Shown: positions 51,669 through 60,431 of the stretch, piece by piece | Position numbering within the stretch: the first letter of the stretch is position 1 | How the letters are laid out: each line of letters begins with the position of its first letter | Origin: Saliterribacillus persicus | GTDB taxonomy: Bacteria > Bacillota > Bacilli > Bacillales > Amphibacillaceae | NCBI RefSeq assembly: GCF_003337485.1 | Contig: NZ_QPJJ01000013.1 | Span: 24,698 to 88,697 of the forward strand | Reading direction: 5' to 3' | Length of the DNA: 64,000 nucleotides | Translations under genes and position numbers: made by a program | Notes under the pieces: model-generated | What the model saw: only the letters and a program-made list of their open reading frames with translations | Told to the model about the DNA's origin: nothing | The model's database searches: none

Positions 51669-53171
51669 TTAATTTGAATCCTTCGGTCTTTTTGTCATAT
51701 CCTGAGGTTTTATTTGGCCAGGTCTAAAAATTTGTTTTTTAATTGCTTTACGGAAAAAGGTATCGTTTGCTGATTTGAAATGTGGAGAAAGCGGGGCGAA
51801 AAAGGAGACCCCGAATGATTTGATAGAAGCCAAGTACATAAACCACAACAAAAATACACCAATTAAGGCAAGCATGCCAAACAATCCTGCAGCCAAAATG
51901 AATATAAACTTTGTTAATCGAACGGTGAAATTAATATTTATATCTGAAATAGCAAAGGAAGATAATCCAGATAGAGCAGCAATAATAACGATAATCGGAC
52001 TAATAATATTTGCTTCAACCGCAGCCTGTCCTAAAATCAATGCCCCTACTATACCGATTGTTGGACCTAAGGGATTAGGTATTCGAATGCCCGCTTCACG
52101 AATTATCTCAAAGGCAATTTCCATGATTAACACCTCAAAAATTAATGGAAAGGGCACATATTCCCTTGAAGCAGTTATAGCCAGTAGTAAATCAGGTGGT
52201 ATCATCTCACTATGGAAGTTAGATATCGCTACATATGTAGCAGAAATCATCGTCGTTAAATAAAAACACAATAACCGAATCATGCGACTGAAGTTTCCGT
52301 AAAGATAACGTAAATAATTATCTTCAGGGGAATGAAAAAAGGACCAAAACGTAACAGGTACTATTAGGCAAGCAGAAGAAGTATCCATTAAAATTACGAT
52401 AAAACCATCCTCTAAATACGCGGTTGCTTTATCGGGTCGTTCCGTATAAAGGATAGTAGGTACAATGGAATATGGCCTCTCCTCTAAATATTGTTCTAAT
52501 AATTCTACGTTTCGAATACTATCAACCGAAATATCCTCAATTCTCTTTTTCACATTATTTAAAATTTCTTCGTTTACTAAATCTTTTACATATAATAAAT
52601 TGATTTCCGATTTTGACCGTACCCCTACTTGCATCCCCTCTGAAATTAACTGGCGGTCATGCATTTGTTTTCGGATCAAAGACAAATTGACATTCAAGGA
52701 TTCCGTGAAAGCGTCTTGTGGCCCTTTAATCACACTTTCATTTTCAGCTTTTGTTATCACACGATGCTGAAAATCCGCAACGTCTAAGGAATAAACAGAA
52801 CTGTCTCCATCAACAAATAGAACCGCTTTTCCACTGTTAATGTGTTTGATGATTTGTTTATAATCGTTTAATACTAATAAATTTTCAATGGTTATAATAT
52901 TGCTTAAATCTCTTCCGTCTTCTTCAAGTAATGGTTTTAAAATAGTCTCGTTTATCTTATCGCCATTTACAATCGACGAATAATAGAAAATGGTAGCTTG
53001 TTTTTTATTAAAATGAATGACAAAAGATCGATAAGAAAAGTCTTTGTTCACTTTAAAGGAAAACAATTCCTTCATTTGCTCTATATTAATTTCTAATCGA
53101 TTGGAAATAGAAGTAGGAATTGGCATATCGGTTTCTGAAGTTGATTTTTCCGCCTGGAAAAAGGGAGACAT
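51669..53171 (-). CDS. gerAA: Germinant receptor A subunit (GerA family)
   Basis: The largest receptor subunit; oligomers are thought to form ion channels opened by the germinant. 500 residues from the ATG at 53171 (GAAGGTGAT upstream). The large soluble N-terminal region (about 1-270) contains the VGVRSKSEINLLYV and RPYSIVPTILYTERPD signatures. It is followed by membrane helices with IREAGIRIPNPLGPTIGIVG and AISDININFTVRL. A leading position in the operon and a sigma-G-like promoter upstream support forespore expression. Confidence 0.92.
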   Translation of the reverse strand: MSPFFQAEKSTSETDMPIPTSISNRLEINIEQMKELFSFKVNKDFSYRSFVIHFNKKQATIFYYSSIVNGDKINETILKPLLEEDGRDLSNIITIENLLVLNDYKQIIKHINSGKAVLFVDGDSSVYSLDVADFQHRVITKAENESVIKGPQDAFTESLNVNLSLIRKQMHDRQLISEGMQVGVRSKSEINLLYVKDLVNEEILNNVKKRIEDISVDSIRNVELLEQYLEERPYSIVPTILYTERPDKATAYLEDGFIVILMDTSSACLIVPVTFWSFFHSPEDNYLRYLYGNFSRMIRLLCFYLTTMISATYVAISNFHSEMIPPDLLLAITASREYVPFPLIFEVLIMEIAFEIIREAGIRIPNPLGPTIGIVGALILGQAAVEANIISPIIVIIAALSGLSSFAISDININFTVRLTKFIFILAAGLFGMLALIGVFLLWFMYLASIKSFGVSFFAPLSPHFKSANDTFFRKAIKKQIFRPGQIKPQDMTKRPKDSN

Positions 53172-53202
53172 GTTATCACCTTCCTGCATTATACTTAACT
53201 GG

Positions 53203-53232
53203 TAGTATGAAGCGAAAAGCTCAATATTATGT
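53203..53232 (-). promoter_or_regulatory. Sigma-G-like promoter of the ger operon
   Basis: On the minus strand ACATA (53232-53228), 18 bases, CATACTA (53209-53203). The -10 fits the sigma-G consensus and the -35 differs from GHATR by one base. It lies about 32 bases before the gerAA start, as expected for a forespore gene. Confidence 0.65.
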
Positions 53233-53330
53233 TAAAAAGCGTAAAAATATTTTAAAAGTAAATTTTTGATAGCGGGTTGTAGGGAAAAGAATATAGAGAA
53301 AAAACTAACTGTTTTTTACAATTAAATGCT

Positions 53331-53400
53331 TTGATTTATTTTTTTAATTCGATACAATATAGCATAAGGGGTTAGTTCAAATTAAATGCAAGCGGTTACA
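53331..53400 (+). promoter_or_regulatory. acsA promoter with CcpA cre site
   Basis: TTGATT (53331-53336), 16 bases, TACAAT (53353-53358). Downstream, ATGCAAGCGGTTACA at 53386-53400 fits the cre consensus WTGNAANCGNWNNCW at every fixed position. CcpA bound there would block elongation, giving glucose repression of acetate use. Confidence 0.85.
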
Positions 53401-53422
53401 AATATAAGATGAGGTGATAGGG

Positions 53423-55138
53423 ATGGATATGAAACCAGTACCGGTAAGAGAAGGTAATTATAATGTGCAGGATGCTGAGGGGTTACGTCAGGGTTTTGAT
53501 TGGGAAGATGTAAAAAAAGAGTTTAGCTGGTATAAAACCGGGAAAGTAAACATGGCTTATGAAGCGATTGATCGACATGCAGAAGATCCAGATAAAAAGG
53601 ATAAAACAGCATTATTATACTCGGCACCAGATCGAGAAGAATCAGTTACGTTTGATCAATTACGAAAAAGAAGTAATCAATTTGCTAATATATTAAAAAA
53701 ACAGGATATGAAAAAAGGAGATCGTATCTTTTTATTCATGCCTAGAAGCCCGGAATTCTATGCTAGTTTCTTTGGTATTTTAAAAATCGGCGCTATTGCT
53801 GGTCCTTTATTTGAAGCATTTATGGAGCAAGCGGTGCGTGACAGATTAGAGGATAGTGAGGCACGTATGCTTATCACTACACCGGAGCTTTTAGAAAGAG
53901 TACCAGTGGATCAACTACCTGACTTAGAAAAGATTGTTCTCGTCGGGGCAGAAAATGTAGATGTAGAAAATTATATTGATTTTGATAAAGAGATGGAAAA
54001 AGTTTCTGAGGATTTTGATATTGAATGGGTAGATTTAGAGGACGGTATGCTATTGCATTACACTTCTGGTTCTACTGGTAAACCAAAAGGTGTCTATCAT
54101 GTTCACCATGCGATGATTCAGCATTATGCAACAGGGGAATGGGTCATTGATCTAAAAGAAGATGATATTTATTGGTGTACAGCCGATCCTGGATGGGTCA
54201 CTGGCACAAGTTACGGTATATTCGCACCTTGGTTGCACGGAGTAACAAATGTGATCAGAGGTGGGCGTTTTACACCAGATGCGTGGTACGGAACTTTAGA
54301 AAAGTATAAGGTTACCATTTGGTATACGGCTCCAACGGCGTTACGTAAATTAGTAAGTGCCGGAAAAGATGTCGTAGATCAATACGATTTATCGAACCTA
54401 AGGCATGTGATGAGTGTGGGAGAGCCTTTGAATCCAGAGGTTATCACATGGGCGTTAGAAGTAATGGATTTAAGGATTCATGACACATGGTGGATGACAG
54501 AAACTGGTGCCATGTTAATCGTTAATCTTCCGTGTATGGATATTCGACCAGGTTCAATGGGTAAACCAATTCCAGGAGTAGTAGCTGCGATTGTAGATAA
54601 CGAAGGAAATGAGCTAACACCGAACCAAATGGGTAATTTAGCTATTAAAGAAGGTTGGCCATCAATGATGCGCGCGATCTGGAACAATCCAGGTAAATTT
54701 GAAAGCTATTTTATTAACGGTTGGTATGTTTCAGGAGATAGCGCCTATATGGATGAAGATGGTTATTTCTGGTTCCAGGGCCGTTTGGATGATGTCATTA
54801 ATACATCAGGCGAACGCGTTGGTCCGTTTGAAGTAGAAAGTAAATTAATTGAGCATCCAGCAGTAGCAGAAGCGGGTGTTATCGGTAAGCCTGATCCTGA
54901 AAGAGGAGAAATCATTAAAGCATTCATTACTCTAAATGATGGGCATGAAGCAAGTGAGGAATTACTAGAAGACATTCGTAAATTTGTAAAAAATGGACTC
55001 AGTGCACATGCTGCACCGCGTGAAATTGAGATAAAGGATACCATTCCTAAAACTAGAAGCGGTAAAATAATGCGTCGCTTGCTTAAATCTTGGGAGTTAG
55101 GATTACCAACAGGTGACACCTCAACCTTAGAAGAATAA
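53423..55138 (+). CDS. acsA: Acetate-CoA ligase AcsA
   Basis: It activates acetate to acetyl-CoA through acetyl-AMP, allowing acetate reuse after sugar is consumed. About 571 residues. The AMP-binding P-loop is YTSGSTGKPKG. WWMTETG is the A5 motif, and the C-terminal catalytic Lys is in PKTRSGKIMRR, which is the usual acetylation target. The start FDWEDVKKEFSW and the whole body resemble B. subtilis AcsA strongly (by memory). GAGGTGAT precedes the ATG at 53423. In B. subtilis acsA adjoins acuABC; here it adjoins the ger operon. Confidence 0.95.
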   Translation: MDMKPVPVREGNYNVQDAEGLRQGFDWEDVKKEFSWYKTGKVNMAYEAIDRHAEDPDKKDKTALLYSAPDREESVTFDQLRKRSNQFANILKKQDMKKGDRIFLFMPRSPEFYASFFGILKIGAIAGPLFEAFMEQAVRDRLEDSEARMLITTPELLERVPVDQLPDLEKIVLVGAENVDVENYIDFDKEMEKVSEDFDIEWVDLEDGMLLHYTSGSTGKPKGVYHVHHAMIQHYATGEWVIDLKEDDIYWCTADPGWVTGTSYGIFAPWLHGVTNVIRGGRFTPDAWYGTLEKYKVTIWYTAPTALRKLVSAGKDVVDQYDLSNLRHVMSVGEPLNPEVITWALEVMDLRIHDTWWMTETGAMLIVNLPCMDIRPGSMGKPIPGVVAAIVDNEGNELTPNQMGNLAIKEGWPSMMRAIWNNPGKFESYFINGWYVSGDSAYMDEDGYFWFQGRLDDVINTSGERVGPFEVESKLIEHPAVAEAGVIGKPDPERGEIIKAFITLNDGHEASEELLEDIRKFVKNGLSAHAAPREIEIKDTIPKTRSGKIMRRLLKSWELGLPTGDTSTLEE

Positions 55139-55145
55139 ACACACA

Positions 55146-55180
55146 AAAACCGGACCATGTGATTTGATGGCCCGGTTTTT
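55146..55180 (+). terminator. acsA terminator
   Basis: AACCGG-CCAT pairs with ATGG-CCGGTT around GTGATTTG, followed by TTTTTT. Confidence 0.88.
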
Positions 55181-55200
55181 TGATGCATTTTTGTGAAATA

Positions 55201-55302
55201 CGAATAAAATTCTGTTTTTGCGAATATCCTTCAATTTTTTACGAATATATCAAATAATTGGCGAATATATCAAAAATTTGACGAATATAACGCATCAATA
55301 GA
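55201..55302. repeat. Five-unit CGAATAT array with 20-bp period
   Basis: CGAATA(T) recurs at 55201, 55221, 55242, 55262 and 55282, spaced 20, 21, 20 and 20 bases. The two central units are nearly identical (CGAATATATCAAA). It lies between the acsA terminator and the hmp stop, with no coding role. The two-helical-turn spacing puts all units on one DNA face. Confidence 0.8.
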
Positions 55303-55331
55303 CAGTCTTTCATTTAAATATTGGTTTAAGC

Positions 55332-56564
55332 TTATGCTTCTAAGTCACCTTGTGGTCCAAAGAATTCATAGTGGATGTTCTCAGGCTTTACATCCCAGTC
55401 TTTTAAAGCCTTATTTATGGCACGCATGAAGCCTTCAGGTCCACAGAAATAAAAGGATGCTTCATTTGATGGTAATACAGACTGAAGAAAGGCTAGATCA
55501 ATAAATCCTTCTTTATCAAAGGCATTATTCTCTTGATCATCTGCATTTGGTTTTTCATACACGGTATAAGCAGCTACTTGAGAATGATTTTGCACAATAT
55601 CGCTCACTGCTTTCTTAAGACCGTGTAATGTTCCGTCTTGTGCGGCATGAATATAATATACTTCTCTTTCTGGCTGTGCTTCTACAACTGTTTCAAGCAT
55701 ACTTGTTAACGGGGTTAAACCTACTCCACCACTAATTAACACGAGTGGATCTGTGGATTGATTTAAAACAAAATCACCAGCTGGTGCTGTAATCTGTATG
55801 CTATCGCCTTCATCTAAAGCAGTATGCAAGTAGGTAGAAACGTCACCTGCAGGTTGATCGTTTATCGGATCTTCTCTTTTAACACTAATACGATAGAAAT
55901 CCTGATTTGGCTTTGTTGACAGGCTATATTGTCGTTGTGAAGTATACGTTTGGCCAGGGATATTAACTTTTACGGTGATGTACTGGCCCGCTTCAAAACT
56001 AGCTAGCTCACCGCCGTCTTTAGGCTTAAGATAAAAAGAAGTAATGACATCGCTCTCTTTTTCTTTTTTCACAATAGTGAAATCTCTGAATCCGTTCCAT
56101 CCACCATTTTTATTAGCCGTTTCACGGTACATTTCTTCCTCGACCTGAATGAAAACATCAGCAATTACGCCATATGCTTTTCCCCAAGCCTCGATAATAT
56201 CATCTGTTGCTGCATCTCCTAAAACATCCTTCATAGCAGTTAATAAGTTCTCGCCAACTATCGGATAATGCTCTGGCTTGATTTGAAGGCTACGGTGCTT
56301 ATGTGCAACCTGTTTTACAACTGGTAAAATGTTTTCGAGCTGATCGATATTGGCAGCAGCTGCGTAAACGGCATTTGCTAGCGCTTGGGGTTGTTTGCCT
56401 TTACGTTGATTCGTTTGGTTGAAAATATTTTTAAGCTCAGGATGATTGATGAATAGTAATTGATAAAAGCGTGATGTAATAGCTGCACCGTGCTCCTCTA
56501 ATACCGGTACAGTTGACTTAATAATGGAAATCGTTTCTTTATCAAGTAGTGATGAAGTTGTCAA
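55332..56564 (-). CDS. hmp: Flavohaemoprotein (nitric oxide dioxygenase)
   Basis: It converts NO and O2 to nitrate using NAD(P)H. 410 residues. The globin domain (about 1-140) has the proximal His in VAHKHRSL and a distal Gln/Tyr in SRFYQLL. The FAD-binding domain contains RQYSLS (about 205), and the NAD domain has LVLISGGVGLTPL and YFCGPEGFM. The start is a TTG at 56564 with AAAGGAG ten bases upstream. The promoter carries an NsrR-type dyad, and nsrR is divergent. Confidence 0.96.
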   Translation of the reverse strand: MTTSSLLDKETISIIKSTVPVLEEHGAAITSRFYQLLFINHPELKNIFNQTNQRKGKQPQALANAVYAAAANIDQLENILPVVKQVAHKHRSLQIKPEHYPIVGENLLTAMKDVLGDAATDDIIEAWGKAYGVIADVFIQVEEEMYRETANKNGGWNGFRDFTIVKKEKESDVITSFYLKPKDGGELASFEAGQYITVKVNIPGQTYTSQRQYSLSTKPNQDFYRISVKREDPINDQPAGDVSTYLHTALDEGDSIQITAPAGDFVLNQSTDPLVLISGGVGLTPLTSMLETVVEAQPEREVYYIHAAQDGTLHGLKKAVSDIVQNHSQVAAYTVYEKPNADDQENNAFDKEGFIDLAFLQSVLPSNEASFYFCGPEGFMRAINKALKDWDVKPENIHYEFFGPQGDLEA

Positions 56565-56595
56565 AAAAATCCGCTCCTTTTGGATAACTAATTTT

Positions 56596-56651
56596 AAACA
56601 TGTATTTTTTATACATGTTTAATTGTATAAAAAGTTTAGAAAGTAATTCAA
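56596..56651 (-). promoter_or_regulatory. hmp promoter with NsrR operator
   Basis: On the minus strand TTGAAT (56651-56646), 18 bases, TACAAT (56627-56622). Immediately downstream AAACATGTAT (56596-56605), five T and ATACATGTTT (56611-56620) form a perfect 10-bp dyad. It resembles the NsrR consensus (ATGTAT...ATACAT). NO-damaged NsrR would release it and induce hmp. Confidence 0.85.
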
Positions 56652-56772
56652 GGTGATAAAGACGAAAGTTATGACAATTCCGTTAACATGGGAGATAATC
56701 TATCCTAATCATCGCTCTTTCTTACAATTTTCGATAGAATAGATATTAGCGAGAAGCTCTAGGGGGAATATC

Positions 56773-57216
56773 ATGCGTCTAAAAAAATATACAGACTTTG
56801 CTTTGCGTGTTCTTATTTATGCAGGTTCAAAGGAAAATGGAGAAAAAACAAGTATTAAAGAAATTTCAGAAACGTTCTTTATCTCAACTGAACATATTCG
56901 AAAAGTAGTGCATCAACTAAGTAAGCATAATTATATAGAAACGGTAAGAGGAAGAAATGGTGGAATTGTACTTTCAAAGGCACCAGAATCTATTAATATA
57001 GGTGAAGTAGTTCGTGTGATGGAGAACGATTTTGTCATGGTAGAGTGCTTTGACGGTGATACGAACCTTTGTGTTATCACTCCATCTTGTAGCTTGAAGC
57101 ACGTTTTAAATCGTGCACTCCATTCTTTTTTTAAAGTACTAGACGAATATACATTAGCTGATCTATTAACAAATCAACAAGAGCTTCAGTTTTTATTAAG
57201 TGGATCCCAAGAATGA
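56773..57216 (+). CDS. nsrR: Nitric-oxide-sensing repressor NsrR (Rrf2 family)
   Basis: An iron-sulphur repressor that derepresses hmp when NO attacks its [4Fe-4S] cluster. 147 residues. The N-terminal winged helix is LKKYTDFALRVLIYAG with ISETFFISTEHIRKVVHQL, and the wing is RGRNGGI. Cluster ligands C92, C100 and C106 (C-x7-C-x5-C) are all present, so it should sense NO. GGGGG precedes the ATG. It is divergent from its expected target hmp. Confidence 0.94.
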   Translation: MRLKKYTDFALRVLIYAGSKENGEKTSIKEISETFFISTEHIRKVVHQLSKHNYIETVRGRNGGIVLSKAPESINIGEVVRVMENDFVMVECFDGDTNLCVITPSCSLKHVLNRALHSFFKVLDEYTLADLLTNQQELQFLLSGSQE

Positions 57217-57230
57217 AGAATGATCGATAA

Positions 57231-57265
57231 AAAAGCTTTCGCTAAGAAACAGGGCGAAAGCTTTT
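57231..57265. terminator. Bidirectional terminator between nsrR and yaaH
   Basis: AAAAGCTTTCGC (57231-57242) pairs perfectly with GCGAAAGCTTTT (57254-57265), with A and T runs on either side. Confidence 0.9.
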
Positions 57266-57271
57266 TAACTA

Positions 57272-58558
57272 TTACCTTTTTGTTATATTAAATTGATCGC
57301 TAAGTAATAACCAATTTTGCGGAAAGGCTAACCCAAGCTTCCAGTAGCTGATGCCTCGTAAATGTAGTTCCTTTATTAAATCAAATTTTGCCTGGATCGA
57401 CCTGGCATCCTCAAACCAAACCTCATGTCTATTTCCTTCGTTATCACTATAATAAAAGAATGGGGCTTGTTCCTCGTAGTCATATTGAATTTCTACTCTC
57501 TGTTCACGTGCTAAATTAACTGCTTGATTTGGACTTAGTGCTTTTGCAAATTCTCCACCTTCAACATAAGGGAGTGTCCAATCGTATCCGTATAAATTTT
57601 GGCCGAGGAAGATTTTTTCTGCAGGCATTTCACTTAGTGCATAGGTGACAACATCTCTTACTGGACCAATCGGTGAGACAGCCCTTGCAGGACCTCCACT
57701 ATAGCCCCATTCATAGGTCATTAATACGACAAAATCAACAATCTCTCCATGTGCGCGGTAATCGTGGGCCTCATACCACGCTCCTTCTTGCTCTCTACTT
57801 GTCTTCGGGGCGAGGGCTGTAGAGATTAATAGTCCTTCTGCTTGTAGTCTTTCCTTTGCTTTTCTTAAAAATTGATTATAATTTTCGCGTGTTTCTGGTG
57901 GCAGAAATTCAAAATCGAAATGAATATCTTTAAATCCTATATTATTGGCTACTTCGATGATATTGGAAAGTAAGGTATCCTGCACAGCTTCATCAGTTAC
58001 AATCTTCCGTCCTAATTCTTGATCAAATGCACCTTCTCTTAAATTGGTGACAACGAGCATGAGCTGGGCTTGGTTGTTAGCTGCGATGGTTTTAAAATCA
58101 TCTAAAGGGGGTGCGATGAGTTCACCTTGATCTGTTACACGATAGGAAAAGGGGGCTAAGAAGGTTAAGTTTTTTGCATGTTTTTCGGCTGCATTTTGTA
58201 GTGTAGGGGAGACGGTATCTCCAATCGGCTCTACATAGGCATTTACTTCTATATTTCTTTTTGGTGGTGCAGGTAGATATAAACGCATACCAATAGTTAA
58301 GGGTTGATTAACGGAAATTTGATTAATAGAAGCAAGCTCATTAGCAGTTATTCCAAACCTTTGACCAATGCTATATAAGCTATCACCAGCTTTAACTGTG
58401 TAAAAATTACCGTCTATAGGAATGACAAGTGACTGACCTACCACCAATTGTTCAGGAAAATCCAATTCATTTGCAGCTGCAATCAATTCATACGTCGTAC
58501 CATAGCTATTTGCAATGGCATATAGATTATCACCAGGCCTTACAACATGTATTTGCAA
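57272..58558 (-). CDS. yaaH: Spore peptidoglycan hydrolase YaaH (SleL type)
   Basis: A cortex-lytic N-acetylglucosaminidase of the spore. About 428 residues. Two N-terminal LysM domains (HVVRPGDNLYAIANSYGTTY, about 4-50; FYTVKAGDSLYSIGQRFGIT, about 54-98) bind glycan. The GH18 barrel has the catalytic pattern DIHFDFE and HGEIVDFVVLMTYEWGYSGG. The TTG at 58558 is favoured (AAAGGAG eight bases upstream); a GTG three codons earlier overlaps that site. Neighbour of the isochorismatase gene and tadA, as in B. subtilis yaaH-yaaI-yaaJ. Confidence 0.93.
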   Translation of the reverse strand: MQIHVVRPGDNLYAIANSYGTTYELIAAANELDFPEQLVVGQSLVIPIDGNFYTVKAGDSLYSIGQRFGITANELASINQISVNQPLTIGMRLYLPAPPKRNIEVNAYVEPIGDTVSPTLQNAAEKHAKNLTFLAPFSYRVTDQGELIAPPLDDFKTIAANNQAQLMLVVTNLREGAFDQELGRKIVTDEAVQDTLLSNIIEVANNIGFKDIHFDFEFLPPETRENYNQFLRKAKERLQAEGLLISTALAPKTSREQEGAWYEAHDYRAHGEIVDFVVLMTYEWGYSGGPARAVSPIGPVRDVVTYALSEMPAEKIFLGQNLYGYDWTLPYVEGGEFAKALSPNQAVNLAREQRVEIQYDYEEQAPFFYYSDNEGNRHEVWFEDARSIQAKFDLIKELHLRGISYWKLGLAFPQNWLLLSDQFNITKR

Positions 58559-58629
58559 AACATGCACTCCTTTCAGATCATAGCTTTCCTTTATTAATCT
58601 ATGAGTAGGAAAAGAGAAATATGTCTTGT

Positions 58630-59151
58630 TTAGATTGGATCTGTACTTGCTGTAAAGACATGCTTCATCAAATGTAAGGCATGATCATTGTAGTTTTGCT
58701 GATTAGAAGCTACACAATTTTCGGGTACATGTAAGGTGTATCCTCGCATATGAGCATCATTTGCGGTAAAAAGGACACAGATATTACCGGCAACACCAGC
58801 AATGATTAAATGCTTAACTTCTAACTGTTCTAATAATGATGGTAAAGGTGAGCGGAAAAAGCCTGAAAGCTGTGGCTTAATTAAGAAATAATCCTCTTTC
58901 TCAGGTCGCATCTGCTCTATAATTTCCTTATTACCATCATTCTCACAGACGTTAATAATATGCTTATAATCTGTTTCCCACGTATCATAGTGATCATTGA
59001 TATAGATAAATGGTATATCATTTTTTCTAGCGTAATTTTTTAGATTCTTTAAATTTGGTAAGATTTCTTTTGTGTATTTTAGTAAATCAGGGCCTTCATC
59101 AAATTGAAAATCATTAATGATATCGACCATAACGACAGCTGTTTGCTTCAT
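58630..59151 (-). CDS. yaaI: Isochorismatase-family cysteine hydrolase (YaaI)
   Basis: A 173-residue alpha/beta hydrolase. The catalytic Asp is in VVMVDIINDF, the Lys is probably in YFLIKPQLSGF, and the Cys is in AGVAGNICVL, so the triad is present. Members cleave isochorismate, nicotinamide or similar amides; the substrate here is unknown. The ATG at 59151 has AAAAAGGAG upstream. It runs toward yaaH in the same direction, probably as one unit, and is divergent from tadA. Confidence 0.88.
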   Translation of the reverse strand: MKQTAVVMVDIINDFQFDEGPDLLKYTKEILPNLKNLKNYARKNDIPFIYINDHYDTWETDYKHIINVCENDGNKEIIEQMRPEKEDYFLIKPQLSGFFRSPLPSLLEQLEVKHLIIAGVAGNICVLFTANDAHMRGYTLHVPENCVASNQQNYNDHALHLMKHVFTASTDPI

Positions 59152-59267
59152 ATTTAAACGCTCCTTTTTCAACAAGCTTACTAAAACACTTTACCCTTTT
59201 TCGATAAAAATCATGCATCCATGTTAAGATAAGCTTATATACCATTTAAATAATAGTTGGGTGATAG

Positions 59268-59732
<465 letters not shown>

Positions 59733-59759
59733 TTAGCAAAAATTAACTCGAGATTTGCA

Positions 59760-59788
59760 TTGCTTTTTTAAATAAAACTCGTTATACT
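59760..59788 (+). promoter_or_regulatory. Promoter of the SRP RNA gene
   Basis: TTGCTT (59760-59765), 17 bases, TATACT (59783-59788), about 40 bases before the mature RNA. Confidence 0.65.
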
Positions 59789-59831
59789 AAATAGTGCGCT
59801 CTAATTAGCGCAATTGAATATATTAGCAAAT

Positions 59832-60103
59832 TTGCCGTGCTAGGCGGGGAGGTAGCGGTGCCCTGTACTCGCAATCCGCTATAGCGAGGCTGAATTCCCT
59901 GTCGAGGTGTTAAGACTTTAAGGTCTGCCTTAAGGGAGTAGTGTTGACACTTGGGTCCTGCGCAATGGGAACTCGTGAATCATGTCAGGTCCGGAAGGAA
60001 GCAGCATTAAGCGAACATTCTCGTGTGCCGCGGGGAAGCCTGAGTCGAGCTATGAACTTAAGTAACGCTTAGGGTCTTGACATCGACACAGGGTGCACGG
60101 CGT
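59832..60103 (+). ncRNA. ffs: Signal recognition particle RNA (large, scRNA type)
   Basis: About 270 bases, the long Bacillus type with an Alu domain. The 5' GCCGTGC pairs with the 3' GCACGGC. The Alu part starts TAGGCGGGGAGGTAGCGG. The S-domain tip GTCAGGTCCGGAAGGAAGCAGC, given here as its two halves GTCAGGTCCGG and AAGGAAGCAGC, is the invariant Ffh-binding loop. It guides ribosomes making membrane proteins. Position between tadA and dnaX is conserved. Confidence 0.97.
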
Positions 60104-60120
60104 TAAATATACTAATTAGA

Positions 60121-60152
60121 AAATCTCTTGTTATCATGCAAGAGATTTTTTT
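60121..60152 (+). terminator. SRP RNA terminator
   Basis: AAATCTCTTG pairs with CAAGAGATTT around TTATCATG, followed by T. Confidence 0.9.
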
Positions 60153-60304
60153 ATACTATAGAAAAATATAAATTTTATCGGACTGTAGTATAAGTAAAAC
60201 TATGGCTTTCTTCATAAAAACTTGACGATAAGCCAAGTTTTCCTAATACACTCAGAAAGTGAGATATTTCTACAATATAGAATATGAATAATTTTAGTTT
60301 CCTT

Positions 60305-60334
60305 ATGACAACGTAGTCATCTTTCGGTTATAAT
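60305..60334 (+). promoter_or_regulatory. dnaX operon promoter
   Basis: ATGACA (60305-60310), 18 bases, TATAAT (60329-60334), just upstream of the leader ORF. Nothing else is assignable in 60153-60304. Confidence 0.65.
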
Positions 60335-60361
60335 AAAGCTATGACTTTGGAGGTAGAAGGA

Positions 60362-60430
60362 ATGCTTTTAAAAGAAGGCATCCTTTTGCATGCAGAAGAA
60401 TGGAACTGGGAAACAAAGGGGTTTTTATAA
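60362..60430 (+). CDS. 22-codon leader ORF coupled to dnaX
   Basis: ATG at 60362 with a strong GGAGGTAGAAGGA upstream; the frame reads MLLKEGILLHAEEWNWETKG then FL and stops at TAA 60428-60430, one base before the dnaX ATG. The dnaX ribosome site lies inside it. A weak stem (AAGGA-TGC with GGCA-TCCTT) spans its start. It probably couples translation of dnaX to the leader. No homologue is recognised. Confidence 0.5.
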   Translation: MLLKEGILLHAEEWNWETKGFL

Positions 60431-60431
60431 A

